The notes: generated by a model from the letters alone, not told the origin. 64,000 nucleotides of DNA from Corynebacterium freneyi (GCF_030408835.1 NZ_CP047357.1:434001-498000); one strand, 5' to 3'; counted from the first letter of the stretch, positions 40,913-49,666 are shown. Made by a program: numbers and translations.

Positions 40913-41976
40913 CGGATGACCTCGCTTTCGGTGAATTCGTCGAGCCGTGCGACGACGCGCTCGGCCGCCGCGGCCACGTCATCGGGGGCCGCGTCGCCCG
41001 TCGCGCTGAGGCGCAGCGTCAGACGGCCGAACGACCGGGCCTGCACGTTGGTCACGGACCCGTGCGCCACGGTGGCGTCGAGCCCTTCGGCGCGGGCGAT
41101 GTCGAGGACCCGGCCCAGGGGCACGGCGTCATCCACTCTGACGGTGACCAGCGCGGCGGCGGGGCCGTCGTCAAGCGAACCCAACGCCGAATCGAGCTCC
41201 CGGCCCTTCGGACGGTCCCGCAGCGCCGTGGAGGCGAAACGCCGGCCGACGTCGGTGGTCGGGTTGGCGAACAGATCATGGACCGTGGCGTGCTCGACGA
41301 CGCGACCGTTTTCCATCACCGCGACACGGTCGGCGATGGCGCGCACCACCGACATCTCATGGGTGATCAGCACGATGGTGACGCCGAACGTGCGGTTGAC
41401 CTCGCGCAGCAGCTCCAGGACATCCGCGGTGGTCTCCGGGTCGAGGGCCGAGGTGGCCTCGTCGGCCAGCAGCAGCGACGGGTTCGTGGCCAGCGCGCGG
41501 GCGATGCCGACGCGTTGTTTCTGCCCGCCGGACAGTTGCTCCGGGTAGGAATCGCCGCGGTCGCCGAGGCCCACGAACTCGAGGAGCTCGGCGACGCGGC
41601 GCTTGCGTTCGGCACGTTCCACGCCCGCCAACTCCAGCGGGTAGGCGACGTTGCCGGCCACCGTGCGGGAGGTGAAGAGATTGAACTGCTGGAAGATCAT
41701 GCCGATGTCCCGGCGGACCTCCCGCAGCTTCTTCTCCTTCATCCCCGCGATGTCGACTCCGTCGAGGAGCACCTCGCCCGAGGTCGGGTTCTCCAGCCCG
41801 TTGATCAGGCGGATCAGCGTCGACTTGCCGGCACCGGAGTAGCCGATGACGCCGAGCACCCCGCCCGGTTCGACGGACAGGGTGACGTCGTCGACGGCGC
41901 TGGTGGCGTTGGCGCCGGAGCCGAAGACCTTGGAAACTCCGCGCAGTTCGACGCGGGTGCCGGGCTTACTCGGCAT
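40909..41976 (-). CDS. metN: Methionine ABC transporter ATP-binding protein
   Basis: A 355-residue ATPase of the methionine uptake transporter. Walker A is GYSGAGKST, the Q-loop lies in GMIFQQFNL, the ABC signature is LSGGQKQRVGIARAL and Walker B is LLLADEATSALD. The C-terminal 90 residues form a NIL domain, which in MetN binds methionine for trans-inhibition of transport. The ATG overlaps the metQ stop by 11 bases. The gene lies between metQ and metI on the minus strand. Two dispersed-motif-like strings occur, one exact at 41166. Confidence 0.96.
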   Translation of the reverse strand: MPSKPGTRVELRGVSKVFGSGANATSAVDDVTLSVEPGGVLGVIGYSGAGKSTLIRLINGLENPTSGEVLLDGVDIAGMKEKKLREVRRDIGMIFQQFNLFTSRTVAGNVAYPLELAGVERAERKRRVAELLEFVGLGDRGDSYPEQLSGGQKQRVGIARALATNPSLLLADEATSALDPETTADVLELLREVNRTFGVTIVLITHEMSVVRAIADRVAVMENGRVVEHATVHDLFANPTTDVGRRFASTALRDRPKGRELDSALGSLDDGPAAALVTVRVDDAVPLGRVLDIARAEGLDATVAHGSVTNVQARSFGRLTLRLSATGDAAPDDVAAAAERVVARLDEFTESEVIR

Positions 41977-42862
41977 CGGGGTTCTCGCGGGCTTCCTGTT
42001 CGGCGTCGTCGAGGATCTTCTCCAGGTCTTCGACGGGGCGCTGCACCGGGATGGAGGTGCCGCGGGAGTCGCGGGCCACGGCCTCGGTGACCTCCGGGCC
42101 GTGCCAGATCTCGGCGAGCTTCTTCAGCTGCTCATTGTCCTTGTTGGCCTGGGTGGTGGCGAAGACGTTGATGTACGGCTCGGCGGCCTTGTCGTTCGGG
42201 TCGTCCTTGAAGATCGCCGAGTTCGGGTCGATGTCGGCGCGGTCGAGGAAGGTGTTGTTGATGACGGCCGGGGTGCCCTCGCCGTAGGCGGCGGGGGTCT
42301 GGGCGGCGTCGATCGGGGTGACGGTGACGCGGGACTTCTCCGTGTCGATGTCCAGAGGGGACGGGTTGGCGGAGTCGCCCTTGAGGGCGATGAGGCCGGC
42401 CTTCTCCAGCACGCTCAGGGCGCGGCCCTGGTTGGTGGAGTCGTTGGGGATGACGACCTCGGTGCCGTCCTTGATGTCGTCGACGGAGTCGCCGTCCTTC
42501 CAGTACAGACCCAGCGGGACGATCTCGGTCGAGGCGATCGGGGTGAGGTCGGCGCCGGAGCCGACGTTGTACTGCGCCAGGTACTTGATGTGCTGGAACA
42601 GGTTGACGTCGAGGTCGCCTTCGGCGAGGGCGGTGTTGACCGGCGGGTACTCCGTGAAGGGCACGATCTCCATGTCGATGCCGGCTTCCTCGACCTGCTT
42701 TTCGAAGACCTGCCAGGCCTCCTTTTCGAAGTCGGTGGTGCCGATGCGGATGGTGTCGCCTTCGGCGAGGGGTGCCGCGGGGTCGTCGTTGCCGCAGGCG
42801 ACCAGGCCGGTGGCCGCGAAGGCCAGGGCGACGGCGCCGGCTGCGAAACGTCGCAATGCCAT
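41966..42862 (-). CDS. metQ: Methionine-binding lipoprotein
   Basis: A 298-residue substrate-binding lipoprotein (NlpA/MetQ family). The lipobox TGLVAC puts the modified Cys at residue 23. The family phrases IRIGTTDFEKEAWQVF, DLDVNLFQHIKYL, DLTPIASTEIVPLGLY and VVIPNDSTNQGRAL are clear, and NNTFLDRADIDPN is the region near the ligand pocket. It delivers methionine to MetNI. AAGGAGAGACAC precedes the ATG. A TAGAC-N6-GTCTT box lies about 45 bases upstream, suggesting McbR repression by S-adenosylhomocysteine-responsive control. Confidence 0.95.
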   Translation of the reverse strand: MALRRFAAGAVALAFAATGLVACGNDDPAAPLAEGDTIRIGTTDFEKEAWQVFEKQVEEAGIDMEIVPFTEYPPVNTALAEGDLDVNLFQHIKYLAQYNVGSGADLTPIASTEIVPLGLYWKDGDSVDDIKDGTEVVIPNDSTNQGRALSVLEKAGLIALKGDSANPSPLDIDTEKSRVTVTPIDAAQTPAAYGEGTPAVINNTFLDRADIDPNSAIFKDDPNDKAAEPYINVFATTQANKDNEQLKKLAEIWHGPEVTEAVARDSRGTSIPVQRPVEDLEKILDDAEQEARENPDAE

Positions 42863-42903
42863 GTGTCTCTCCTTGCAGTGGGGTCCGTCGCACTGTTCGC
42901 GAA

Positions 42904-42919
42904 TAGACCAAGCTGTCTT
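42904..42919. promoter_or_regulatory. Putative McbR operator upstream of metQNI
   Basis: TAGAC-CAAGCT-GTCTT matches nine of the ten defined positions of the C. glutamicum McbR consensus TAGAC-N6-GTCTA, 42 bases before the metQ start. Confidence 0.66.
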
Positions 42920-43064
42920 GTTGTGGGATTAGCGTAGCACCCTGGGCGGATCAGCTAAAAAGCGCCGTCGGCGGTGGTGGGTGCGGGTGCGGTGGGGTGC
43001 GCGGTCGCGGGCGGTGCGTGACGACGGTCTGCGGGGGTGCGGGCAAGCCCCGGACCAGGAATGT

Positions 43065-43105
43065 TCGAATGCGTGTTCGCGCCAATCCGTGGTCGGGGCT
43101 AGCGT
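43065..43105 (+). promoter_or_regulatory. dnaE2 promoter with LexA-like box
   Basis: TCGAATGCGTGTTCGC at 43065-43080 retains the TCGAA and GTTCG half-sites of the LexA palindrome (12 of 16 positions). TAGCGT at 43100-43105 is a -10 box seven bases before the ATG. The box would sit over the -35 region. Confidence 0.62.
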
Positions 43106-43112
43106 GTGGGCC

Positions 43113-46100
43113 ATGAGCGTGTGGAGGGGTTTCGCGGGCGGCGTCGGTGATGGGGTCAATGATGGGATCGGTGGTGGAGTCGGCGACGGGGCCGGTGGTG
43201 CCGCCGGTGCCGGTGCGGGCTCTCGTGCCGGGGGGCCTTTGAGCTGGTCGAGAATCGAACGGATCTTGTCCGGGAGATCGGTGGGGACGTTGACTCCCGG
43301 GTACGGCTTCAACGGGCATCGTCGGGGCGGAGGCCGGGGAAGTGGTGTCGTCGGCGGGGGTGGCCGCGTCGATGGTCCCGCGAATGTCTGGGCGAATGTC
43401 CGATCGAATGGCGCATCGGATGGCGTCGGCGGCGATGTGTCCGTCGGCGTCGTCGGCCTAGTCGGCGGCGTCGACCTGCATTGCCGGACCAGCTACTCCT
43501 TCCTGCACGGGGCGTCCGACCCGGCCGATTTGGTGGACGAAGCGGTGCGGTTGGGGCTGCGGGCGCTGGGCATCGCCGATCGTGACGGGCTCTACGGGGT
43601 CGCCCGGTTCGCGGAGGCCGCGGCGGAGGCGGGACTGGACACGATCATCGGGGCGGAGCTGTCGCTGCCGCGGGCGCCGTTGACGGTGCTGGCGCGCGGG
43701 CCGGAGGGGTACCGGCGGCTCAGCCGCGTCATCAACGACGCCCTCATGTCCGGCGGGAAGAAGGGGGTGGCCCGCTACCCGGCGCTGCCGGAATTGGCGC
43801 AGGCCGCCGACGGGTACTGGCAGGTGCTCGCCGACGTCGCCTGGCTGCCGCATCTCGGGGAGCTGGTCGCGGCGTTCGGCCCGGACGACGTGGCGGTGGA
43901 CCATCACGTCGACCCGACCCCGGGCGCCGCCGACGACCAGCGCGATCTCGCCGCCGCGGCGGCCGAACACGGACTTCGGCAGGTGGCCGGCGCCGCGGCG
44001 ACGGCGGCGACTCCGGCGGATGCGCGGGTGGCCGGGGCGAAGCATGCGCTGGCGCAGCGCGAATCCCTCGACGACCATGAACCGAAGCTGCCGCCGACCG
44101 GGGGATCGTGGCTGCGGTCCAGCGCCGAGTTGGAGGCCATCTTCGGGCACCTGCCCGGCGTGCTGGACGCCACGGCGCAGGTGGCGGCGGAATGCGCGTT
44201 CACGCTGGACCTCATCGCGCCGAACCTGCCGGCCTGGGACGTTCCCGAAGGCCACGACGAGTCTTCATGGTTGGCCCACATCGCCCGCGCCGGGGCGTTG
44301 CGACGCTACGGGCCGGCCGAGGGGCTGGACGCCGACGCGACCGGAGCATCCGACGAGGGCGGGGGAGGTGCGCCGACCGTCGTCACGCAAGCCTGGAAGC
44401 AGCTGGAACGCGAACTCGACGTGATCGGGGAACTGGGCTTTCCGGGGTATTTCCTCATCGTCCACGACATCTGCGAATTCTGCCGACGCGAGAACATCCT
44501 GGCGCAGGGACGCGGCTCGGCGGCGAACTCGGTGGTGTGCTTCGCCCTGGGCATCACCAACGTCGACCCCATTGCGGCGGGGCTGCTGTTCGAACGGTTC
44601 CTGTCGCCCGAACGCGACGGCCCGCCCGACATCGACCTGGACATCGAATCCGGGCGGCGCGAGGAGGTCATCCAGTACGTCTACCGGCGCTACGGCCGCG
44701 ACAACGCCGCGCAGGTGGCCAACGTGATCACCTACCGGCGACGCGGGGCGCTGCGCGACGCCGCCCGGGCACTGGGGCACGCGCCGGGCGTCGTCGACGC
44801 GTGGGTCAACGGGACCGCGCAGCCGCCCGAGCAGGTCACCGCACTCGCCGAACGGTTGCTCGGGCAACCCCGACACCTGGGCATCCACTCCGGCGGCATG
44901 GTCATCTGCGACCGGCCCATCGCCGACGTCGTGCCCGTGGAATGGGCGCGGATGGAAAACCGGTCCGTGGTGCAGTGGGACAAGGACGACTGCGCGGCCG
45001 CCGGACTGGTGAAGTTCGACCTGCTGGGGCTGGGCATGCTCGAGGCGATCCACCACTGCATCGACCTGGTCGCCGAACACCGAGGGCGGACCGTGCGGCT
45101 GTGGGAGATCGACGTGGCCGAAAAAGCCGTCTACGACATGCTGTCGCGTGCCGACGCCGTCGGAGTGTTCCAGGTCGAATCGCGCGCGCAGCTGGCCACG
45201 CTGCCCAGGCTGCGGCCGCGGGAATTCTTCGACCTGGTCGTCGAGGTGGCGCTGATCCGCCCCGGCCCCATCCAGGGCGGCAGCGTCCACCCGTACATCC
45301 GGCGACGCAACGGGCTCGAACCGGTGACCTACGACCACCCGGTGCTGGAAAAATCGCTGGGCAAAACCCTGGGCATCCCCCTGTTCCAGGAACAGCTCAT
45401 GCAGATCGCCGTCGACGCCGCCGGGTTCACCGGGGCGGAAGCCGACTCGCTGCGCCGGGCGATGGGCGCCAAACGCTCCGTGGAGCGGATGGAGGCGCTG
45501 CGCACCCGGTTCCTCGACGGGCTGCGACGGACCAACGGCATCGTCGGCGACGTCGCGGACCGGCTGTGGAACAAGATCGTCGCCTTCGCCGCCTACGGGT
45601 TCCCCGAATCGCACGCCCAGTCCTTCGCGTCGCTGGTGTACTTCTCGGCGTGGTTCAAATACCACTACCCGGCGGAGTTCTGCGTCGCCTTGCTGCGGGC
45701 GCAGCCGATGGGCTTCTACTCGCCGCAGTCGCTGGTCGCCGACGCCCGCCGCCACGGAGTCGGGTGCGACGGCCCGGACGTCAACGTCTCCGGCGTCGAG
45801 GCGGACTGCCCGGGCGGGCGGATCCGGCTGGGTCTGGGGTCGGTGGCGGGGCTTGGCGACGACGCCGCCCGACGCATCGTCGACGCCCGGGACCGCTGCG
45901 GCGCGGAGGCCGACGAGGCCGGCCTTTTCCGTGGCGGACCTTTTCGCGACGTCGCCGACCTGGCGCGACGAGCGTCGCTCGACGTCTCCCACGTGGAGGC
46001 CCTGGCCCGGGCGGGGGCGCTGGAATGCCTGGGGATGGACCGTCGTCAAGCACTGTGGGCCGCCGGCATCGCGGCGACCGAACACGAGGGCATGCTGCCC

Positions 46101-46565
46101 GGATTGACCGTCGCCTCCGCCCCCGCGCTGCCCGGCATGACCGAATTCGAACTGGCGGCGGCCGACCTGGCGGGCACCGGCGTCACCCCGGGGGAGTACC
46201 CGGTGGCGCGACTGCGCGGGGAACTCGACGCGATCGGAGTGACCCCCGCGGCGCAGCTGGGCGCGGTGGAGGATTCGTCGCGGGTGCTGGTGGCGGGCAT
46301 CGTGACCCACCGGCAACGCCCCGGAACCGCCGGCGGCGTGATCTTCCTGGGCATGGAAGACGAAACCGGGCTGATGAACGTCCTGTGCACCCCGGGACTG
46401 TGGCAGCGGTTCCGGACCATCGCCACCGTCGAACGGGCGCTGGTGGTGCGCGGCATCGCCCAAAACGCCTCCGGCGCGGTGACCATCGTCGCCGACAAAC
46501 TCACCCCGCTGCGCGAGGTCGTCGCCGCCCCCGTCATCGCCGGGCGCAGCCGGGACTTCCGATGA
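43113..46565 (+). CDS. dnaE2: Error-prone DNA polymerase DnaE2
   Basis: A 1150-residue C-family polymerase for damage-induced mutagenic synthesis, working with ImuA' and ImuB. After a Gly-rich 40-residue start comes the family's LSWSRIERILSG segment and then the PHP domain (VDLHCRTSYSFLHGAS, RDGLYGVARF). The polymerase core has ILAQGRGSAANSVVCF, the aspartates of PPDIDLDIES, and FGPE-like RFLSPERDGP. The finger region has KRSVERMEALR, and the OB-fold lies near the C-terminus, which ends GRSRDFR as in the family. The second His of the PHP H-x-H is Arg here, so PHP metal binding is probably lost. The ATG was chosen by the N-terminal family match and -10 box. Confidence 0.95.
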   Translation: MSVWRGFAGGVGDGVNDGIGGGVGDGAGGAAGAGAGSRAGGPLSWSRIERILSGRSVGTLTPGYGFNGHRRGGGRGSGVVGGGGRVDGPANVWANVRSNGASDGVGGDVSVGVVGLVGGVDLHCRTSYSFLHGASDPADLVDEAVRLGLRALGIADRDGLYGVARFAEAAAEAGLDTIIGAELSLPRAPLTVLARGPEGYRRLSRVINDALMSGGKKGVARYPALPELAQAADGYWQVLADVAWLPHLGELVAAFGPDDVAVDHHVDPTPGAADDQRDLAAAAAEHGLRQVAGAAATAATPADARVAGAKHALAQRESLDDHEPKLPPTGGSWLRSSAELEAIFGHLPGVLDATAQVAAECAFTLDLIAPNLPAWDVPEGHDESSWLAHIARAGALRRYGPAEGLDADATGASDEGGGGAPTVVTQAWKQLERELDVIGELGFPGYFLIVHDICEFCRRENILAQGRGSAANSVVCFALGITNVDPIAAGLLFERFLSPERDGPPDIDLDIESGRREEVIQYVYRRYGRDNAAQVANVITYRRRGALRDAARALGHAPGVVDAWVNGTAQPPEQVTALAERLLGQPRHLGIHSGGMVICDRPIADVVPVEWARMENRSVVQWDKDDCAAAGLVKFDLLGLGMLEAIHHCIDLVAEHRGRTVRLWEIDVAEKAVYDMLSRADAVGVFQVESRAQLATLPRLRPREFFDLVVEVALIRPGPIQGGSVHPYIRRRNGLEPVTYDHPVLEKSLGKTLGIPLFQEQLMQIAVDAAGFTGAEADSLRRAMGAKRSVERMEALRTRFLDGLRRTNGIVGDVADRLWNKIVAFAAYGFPESHAQSFASLVYFSAWFKYHYPAEFCVALLRAQPMGFYSPQSLVADARRHGVGCDGPDVNVSGVEADCPGGRIRLGLGSVAGLGDDAARRIVDARDRCGAEADEAGLFRGGPFRDVADLARRASLDVSHVEALARAGALECLGMDRRQALWAAGIAATEHEGMLPGLTVASAPALPGMTEFELAAADLAGTGVTPGEYPVARLRGELDAIGVTPAAQLGAVEDSSRVLVAGIVTHRQRPGTAGGVIFLGMEDETGLMNVLCTPGLWQRFRTIATVERALVVRGIAQNASGAVTIVADKLTPLREVVAAPVIAGRSRDFR

Positions 46566-46642
46566 TCGGGGGAAGGGGCACAGCACGTGACCGGACGATC
46601 GGGGAAAGGGGCGCAGCACGTGATCCGATGATCGAGGGAAAG
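46562..46642 (+). repeat. 33-bp tandem repeat, two and a half units
   Basis: Unit ATGATCGGGGGAAGGGGCAC-like (33 bp) occurs at 46562-46594 and, with few differences, at 46595-46627, with a third partial copy from 46628. It lies directly after dnaE2 and starts on its stop codon. Confidence 0.75.
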
Positions 46643-46730
46643 CTGACGGCGTTGCTAGTCAGTCGCACCGCCGCAGTGATCCGGGGGCGCGCCGTCGTCG
46701 CGGGCCCCGCCTTTCCTATGATCGTCGGGT

Positions 46731-48605
46731 ATGCGGCACACCTATGCATCCTCCCTCGCGCCCGACGGCAGCGCGATCGCGTACATCGTGCGCGAACGCG
46801 GCTACCCCAAGGCCGTGCAGGTGGCGCTGACCGACGACGGTCTCGGCGACGAACGCCCCGTGAAACTCCCCGTCGACGGCCCCGTGACCCGCGTGCTGCA
46901 CTCGCCCGACGCCCGCTGGATCGCCTGCGAAGTCTCCCCGCTGGGCACCGAACGCCTGGAAACGTGGCTCGTGTCCACCGACCCCGCCATCCCCGGGGCC
47001 AAACGACTGCAACTGTCCGGCGACGCGAAGACCATGTTGGTCGAATGGGATCGCGACAAACTCGCCATGGACGCCGTCGACGCCGACGGCATCACCGAAG
47101 GCCGCCTCGTCGACCCCGAAACCGGCGACTACGCCGTCCTCGACCGCCGCACCGACTCGCTGCTGGTCTCCGCGGAATCCGGCCACGCCCTCATGCGGGT
47201 CGGCCCCCGCGGCAGCCGCGAACTGCTGCTGGTCAAGCCCGACGGGACGTGGCTGCCGCTGCTGCGCCCCGAACCCGGCGCCATGACCGACGCCGGCACC
47301 ATCCTGCGCGACGAATCCGCGACCGCCGACGGCCGCGTCACCGTCATCGCGTGTTCGGATCATTCCTCGGATCGTCGCCGCGTGCTGCGCATCGTCGTCG
47401 ACGGCCGCGACGTCACCGCCGAAGAGTGGATCGGCAACCCGGATTCGGACGTCGACGAGTTCGTCATCAGCGAAGACCTCACCACCGCCGCCGTGCTGTG
47501 GAACACCTCCGGCGTCTCCCTGTTGGACCTGCTCACCCTTGGCGACGACCAGAAAGTGCTGGTCCGACGGTCGGTGGAGCTGCCGGGCATGGTCGCTTCC
47601 GGCCTGTCCATCACCGACGACGGCGAGCTGCTGTCCCTGACCGTCGAAGGCCCGAATCTGCCGCCGACGGTGGAGATCCTGCGCACGTCGACCGGCAAGA
47701 TCGAGCCGATCAACGTCGACCGCACGCGCCGCATCGCCGAGCGCGCCCAGGAAAACTACATCCCGGAGCTGGTGCACTTCACCGCCCGCGACGGCCTGGA
47801 ACTGTCGGGTTGGCTCTACCACGGGGAAGGCGAGGACGCCGCGGGCCCGCAGCCGGTGTACATCCACCTGCACGGTGGCCCGGAGCTGCAGTCCAGGCCG
47901 GTCAACCATGACATCCTCACCACGCTGGTGGACTCCGGCGTCACCGTTTTCACCCCGAACATCCGCGGTTCGTCGGGCGCCGGGCGATCGGTGCTCCACG
48001 CCGACGACCGCTACGGGCGGTTCGCCGCCATCGACGACGTCGCCGACACCGCCCGTTTCCTCGTCGACACCGGCATCGGCGACCCGGAGCGGTTGGCGCT
48101 GGGCGGCCGCAGCTACGGCGGGTTCCTGTCGCTGCTCGTCGCGTCGCGGTACCCGGATCTGTTCCGGTGCATCGTCGATGCGTGCGGCATGACCAGCTTC
48201 GAAAGCTACTACGGGTCCACCGAGCCGTGGCTGGCTGCGGCCGCGTACCCGAAGTACGGATACCCGTTCCAGGACGCCGAGCTGCTGCGGCAGGTGTCGC
48301 CGCTGAACCGGGCGGCGGGCATCGTCACTCCGGTGCTGTTCATCCACGGCGAATGGGACACGAACGTGCCGGAGCGCGAGTCGCTGCAGATGCGCGATGC
48401 GCTCGGCGCCCGCGGCGTTCCCACCGAGTACCTGCGGGTTCCGGGGGAGGGGCACAAGTTCGCCAAGCCGAAGAGCCGCCGCCTCATCGCCGCGGCGCTG
48501 CTGGACTTTTTGGGCGACCATGGCTTGGTGACCACTCCGAACCTGGCTCCGCTCGATTCCCGCATCGCCGAAATGAAGGCCGGTGCCCCGGGGGTCGAAG
48601 ACTAG
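46731..48605 (+). CDS. S9-family prolyl oligopeptidase-like serine peptidase
   Basis: A 624-residue peptidase that cleaves short peptides in the S9 family. The N-terminal 370 residues form a beta-propeller that limits access (repeats such as DGSAIAYIV). The catalytic domain begins near 390 and has HLHGGPELQ as oxyanion region. The nucleophile elbow is GGRSYGGFLS, the acid is in HGEWDTNVP, and the His is in PGEGHKFAKPKS, so the triad is intact. No signal peptide is seen; a cytosolic role is likely. A TATGAT box eight bases upstream suggests a leaderless start. The stop codon lies inside the first copy of a 39-bp tandem repeat. Confidence 0.9.
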   Translation: MRHTYASSLAPDGSAIAYIVRERGYPKAVQVALTDDGLGDERPVKLPVDGPVTRVLHSPDARWIACEVSPLGTERLETWLVSTDPAIPGAKRLQLSGDAKTMLVEWDRDKLAMDAVDADGITEGRLVDPETGDYAVLDRRTDSLLVSAESGHALMRVGPRGSRELLLVKPDGTWLPLLRPEPGAMTDAGTILRDESATADGRVTVIACSDHSSDRRRVLRIVVDGRDVTAEEWIGNPDSDVDEFVISEDLTTAAVLWNTSGVSLLDLLTLGDDQKVLVRRSVELPGMVASGLSITDDGELLSLTVEGPNLPPTVEILRTSTGKIEPINVDRTRRIAERAQENYIPELVHFTARDGLELSGWLYHGEGEDAAGPQPVYIHLHGGPELQSRPVNHDILTTLVDSGVTVFTPNIRGSSGAGRSVLHADDRYGRFAAIDDVADTARFLVDTGIGDPERLALGGRSYGGFLSLLVASRYPDLFRCIVDACGMTSFESYYGSTEPWLAAAAYPKYGYPFQDAELLRQVSPLNRAAGIVTPVLFIHGEWDTNVPERESLQMRDALGARGVPTEYLRVPGEGHKFAKPKSRRLIAAALLDFLGDHGLVTTPNLAPLDSRIAEMKAGAPGVED

Positions 48606-48699
48606 GTGTCGTGTCCCGCCGACGCCCCGGGGGTCGAAGACTAGGTGTCGTGTCCCGCCGGCGCCCCGGGGGTCGAAGACTAGGTGTCGTGTCCCGCGG
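48585..48699 (+). repeat. 39-bp tandem repeat, three units, overlapping the S9 peptidase stop
   Basis: Three copies start at 48585, 48624 and 48663, each beginning GCCCCGGGGGTCGAAGACTA. The first provides the last five codons and TAG of the peptidase gene. A partly complementary string, CGGGACACGGCAGTTAG, follows at 48718-48734 and could pair with the CTAGGTGTCGTGTCCCG of the third copy. Confidence 0.9.
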
Positions 48700-48735
48700 A
48701 AGTCGTTCGCAACCTACCGGGACACGGCAGTTAGT

Positions 48736-48809
48736 CGACAAATGCAGCCACGGAATTTCTCGTCCTGGTCTTTTATCGGCGTTCACTCGGTGTGAGGCTG
48801 CATTTGTCG
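48736..48809. repeat. 14-bp perfect inverted repeat around 46 bases (MITE-like or regulatory)
   Basis: CGACAAATGCAGCC and GGCTGCATTTGTCG bound a 46-base less GC-rich core. No ORF, target-site duplication or transposase is evident. It could be a remnant or miniature element, or an RNA hairpin in the spacer before trmL. Confidence 0.7.
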
Positions 48810-48899
48810 TATTCAGGTCCTTCTCGGCGTCCCCATCGGGCCGCCATCCGCCGGGTCGGCGGCGACCGGCGATCCAGGTGCCGCGTACGCTGTTCCACC

Positions 48900-49604
48900 G
48901 TGACCGACACCCCCAGCGCAGGCGCCCCCGGGATCGGTGCGACCGAAGCCAACGCGTCAACGCCCGACGCCGATGCCCCTGCTTCGTCTCCGTATTGCCA
49001 CGTTCTCTTCGCCAGCCCGCAGATTCCGCCGAACACGGGCAACGCGATCCGCATGTGCGCGGGCACGGGGGCGGCGCTCCATCTGGCGGAGCCGCTGGGA
49101 TTCAACTTCGAGGAGCGCCACGTCCGCCGCGCCGGTCTCGACTACCACGATCTGGCCGAGGTTCACGTCCACCCTTCGTTGGACGTTGCGCTGACGCAGC
49201 TGGTGGGGCCGGTTTCTCTGCTTGCCGACGGTGAGGGGCCGTCCGCCGGTGGCGCTCGGAACGACGGCGACGGACTGCCTGAAGGGGACGCGCGGAACGC
49301 GGGTGACGGGCTGCCCGACGGTGCGGACCGGGAATCCGGGGCCGTTGGCGCGCGTCCGCGGGTGTTCGCGTTCACGGCGCACGCGGAGAAGTGGCACGTT
49401 GACGTGGACTACCGCCCGGGTGACGTGCTGCTGTTCGGCCCCGAGCCGACGGGTCTGTCCGACGAGGCGCTGGCCGACCCGAGGGTGACGGATCTGATTC
49501 GCATCCCGATGATCCCGGGGCGGCGCAGCATGAACCTGTCCAACGCGGCGGCGGTGGCGGCGTACGAGGCGTGGCGGCAGATGGGGTTCCCCGGCGGGCA
49601 TTAG
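48900..49604 (+). CDS. trmL: tRNA (cytidine/uridine-34-2'-O)-methyltransferase TrmL
   Basis: A 234-residue SPOUT methyltransferase that 2'-O-methylates the wobble base of certain tRNA-Leu. The trefoil knot signatures are FASPQIPPNTGNAIRMCAGTG, LLFGPEPTGLSDEAL and IPMIPGRRSMNLSNAAAV. An insertion of about 40 residues splits the middle (residues about 104-143) and is made of Gly/Asp-rich repeats reading ARNDGDGLPEGD and ARNAGDGLPDGA. The GTG start follows TACGCT by eight bases; the leading 25 residues are Ala/Ser/Pro-rich. Insert and extension make it longer than the usual 155 residues. Confidence 0.87.
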   Translation: MTDTPSAGAPGIGATEANASTPDADAPASSPYCHVLFASPQIPPNTGNAIRMCAGTGAALHLAEPLGFNFEERHVRRAGLDYHDLAEVHVHPSLDVALTQLVGPVSLLADGEGPSAGGARNDGDGLPEGDARNAGDGLPDGADRESGAVGARPRVFAFTAHAEKWHVDVDYRPGDVLLFGPEPTGLSDEALADPRVTDLIRIPMIPGRRSMNLSNAAAVAAYEAWRQMGFPGGH

Positions 49605-49666
49605 TACCCCGGCGGGCGGTAGAAGCGCGGGTGACATCGGTGGGGATGTCACGCATACTTTCCCCC

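Noticed and set aside
42863..43112. SAM or other riboswitch before metQ or dnaE2
   Set aside because: No conserved aptamer core is visible; a McbR-like box, a LexA-like box and -10 hexamers explain the control elements.
44265..46619. A 784-codon minus-strand frame under dnaE2
   Set aside because: It lacks a ribosome binding site and domain content; dnaE2 explains the region.
44108..47911. A 1267-codon plus-strand frame overlapping dnaE2 and the S9 peptidase gene
   Set aside because: It is in a different phase from both real genes and reads as Arg/Pro-rich low complexity.
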